Of a DNA stretch of 64,000 nt, positions 63,375-64,000 are shown one piece after another. The translations under genes and the position numbers were made by a program. The DNA is from Coriaria nepalensis (taxonomy: Eukaryota > Streptophyta > Magnoliopsida > Cucurbitales > Coriariaceae), in NCBI GenBank assembly GCA_027186245.1, contig CP114482.1, positions 24,881,209 to 24,945,208 of the forward strand, given 5' to 3'. The notes under the pieces are model-generated. The model ran no database searches. It was given only the letters and a program-made list of their open reading frames with translations, and was not told where the DNA came from. Each line of letters starts with the position of its first letter. Within the stretch, counting starts at the first letter, position 1.

Positions 63375-64000
63375 GAATTCTTTCGACTTACTTTTAATTG
63401 ATTTAATGACTAGAGAAGACTCAATGACATGATTTTAAGGCTAAACAAACGCATAATTGCCTTCAATAGATCAATTGCATGTTTTGCACAAAAGTTGTGT
63501 TTGAAATGCGAAAATGGATTTTGTTTGAATTGATTTCGTATTTCATTGACTAAAAGTGGCTCAATGACCAGATTTTAAGGCTATACAAATCCATAGTTGC
63601 CTTCAAAATATCGATTGCAAATTATGCATGAAAGTCGTGGTTGAAGTGCGAAAATTGATTTCGTTCGAATTGCTTTCAAATGATTTAATTACTAGAAGAG
63701 ACTTAATGACATGATTTCATGGCTAAACTATGGATAATTTACTTGAATAGATCAATCGCAAGTTATGCACAAAAGTCTCATTTAAAGAGCGAAAATAGGA
63801 TTCGTTTGAATTGCTTTGAAATGATTTAATGACTACAAGAAACTCAATGACATGATTTTAAGGCCAAAAAGATGCGTAGTTGCCTTCAAAGGTTGAATTG
63901 GAAGTTCTGAACGAACGAAGTGTTTGAAGTGCGAAAAAATAGAATTCTTTCGACTTACTTTTAATTGATTTAATAACTAGACAAGACTCAATGACATGAT
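63375..64000 (+). repeat. Segment matching 48,154-48,781, cut by the window end
   Basis: This copy has a small indel at about 63,541 (CGTATTTCATTGAC in place of CGTATGATTTATTGAC), which makes its unit 567 bp. It reaches the last base of the window still matching, so the duplication probably continues to the right. Confidence 0.8.

Larger units (their letters stand above)
1..64000. repeat. Tandem satellite array, ~142-bp monomers in a 568-569-bp four-monomer higher-order repeat
   Basis: The entire window is a head-to-tail array in one orientation. The A-monomer start (GAATTCTTTCGACT or a close variant) recurs at 12, 581, 1150, 1719, 2288, 2857, 3426 and so on, every 569 bp on the left and mostly every 568 bp in the core. 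Within each unit four related but distinct ~142-bp monomers appear in fixed order A-B-C-D. No gap of unrelated sequence was seen at any point, so every stretch without a gene consists of this satellite. The sequence is AT-rich by eye. Satellites with HOR structure are typical of eukaryotic centromeric or pericentromeric heterochromatin. The location and the species are not shown by the sequence. Confidence 0.98.
44171..64000 (+). repeat. Right domain: mixed HOR variants
   Basis: Core-like, left-like and private variants alternate. Three A forms coexist: GCACAAAAG, CGACAAAAG, and from about 54.8 kb TTTTTCACAAGAG with GGCTAATTAAATGC. C often has GAATTCCTTTGAAG and D often GAATACGTTCG, which destroys its EcoRI site. 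Unit length returns to 569 bp in many units because of CACAAAAGTC or CACAAAGGTC in C. Two kinds of truncated unit and two sizeable duplications lie here. Confidence 0.8.

Noticed and set aside
1..64000. CRISPR array
   Set aside because: The array has no short direct repeats separated by unique spacers. The whole 142-bp and 568-bp units repeat, and no cas-like genes are present.
1..64000. True CENP-B box in the C and D starts (TTCGTTCGAATTGC)
   Set aside because: The 5' TTCG and the central A fit the known box pattern NTTCGNNNNANNCGGGN, but the required CGGG is replaced by TGCT or similar in every copy examined. At most it is a vague resemblance.
1..64000. RNA polymerase III promoter or tRNA-derived SINE origin (TGGCTCAATGAC as A box, GTTCGAATT as B box)
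   Set aside because: The A-box end GG and B-box end CC are missing, the spacing of about 100 bp is too long, and no tRNA-like fold or poly-A/T tail is associated.
1..64000. Transposable element insertion or LTR remnants
   Set aside because: A starts follow each other at 568-569 bp or at explained shorter spacings throughout, which leaves no room for inserted sequence. No target-site duplications or terminal repeats were seen.
1..64000. Telomeric or simple-sequence repeat tracts
   Set aside because: No runs of TTAGGG, TTTAGGG or similar short motifs occur; A- and T-runs are only a few bases long.
1..64000. Inverted segments within the array
   Set aside because: The diagnostic blocks of all four monomers appear in the same orientation wherever I checked. 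No reverse-complement run of A-D markers was found by eye.

Overview
The whole 64 kb window is one uninterrupted, AT-rich tandem satellite DNA array. I found no gene, RNA gene, transposon insertion or unique sequence in it. The basic monomer is about 142 bp. Four diverged monomer types, here named A, B, C and D, follow each other head to tail on the same strand and form a higher-order repeat (HOR) of 568-569 bp. In one clean unit (37,921-38,488) the lengths are A 142, B 142, C 140 and D 144 bp. About 112 such units fill the window. All four monomers share a core resembling GACTCAATGACATGATTT and a 3' end resembling TGCGAAAATA. This organisation, with no coding capacity, points to a eukaryotic satellite of the centromeric, pericentromeric or other constitutive heterochromatin kind. 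I cannot name the species, and centromere function is inference only.

Layout. (1) Left domain, about 1-16.4 kb: 569-bp units with A-type TTTTGCACAAAAG and B-type GTGACTCAATGACATG. It is dominated by a 3,415-bp super-repeat of six HOR units, in three almost identical copies plus a fragment (3.47-14.1 kb). (2) Transitional domain, about 16.4-21.5 kb: more heterogeneous units, with B changing to GTGGCTCAATGAC and one unit carrying a 41-bp deletion. (3) Core domain, about 21.5-44.2 kb: mostly 568-bp units with A-type TTTTCGACAAAAG. It contains a 1,560-bp super-repeat (11 monomers, one unit lacking D) in four copies, followed by nested and overlapping duplications at offsets of 4,545, 2,841 and 6,818 bp. 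(4) Right domain, about 44.2-64 kb: mixed older and newer variants, an AB-only unit, a 3,983-bp-offset duplication, and a 2,631-bp tandem duplication carrying a 214-bp out-of-register deletion.

There are no genes to work together. What can be read is the array's history: several separate recent amplifications with different periods, repeated monomer loss at short homologies, and a homogenised core between more heterogeneous flanking sequence. Short open frames of 60-76 codons occur, mostly on the minus strand, but they are chance readings of the repeat. All similarity statements come from reading by eye; no alignment program was run.
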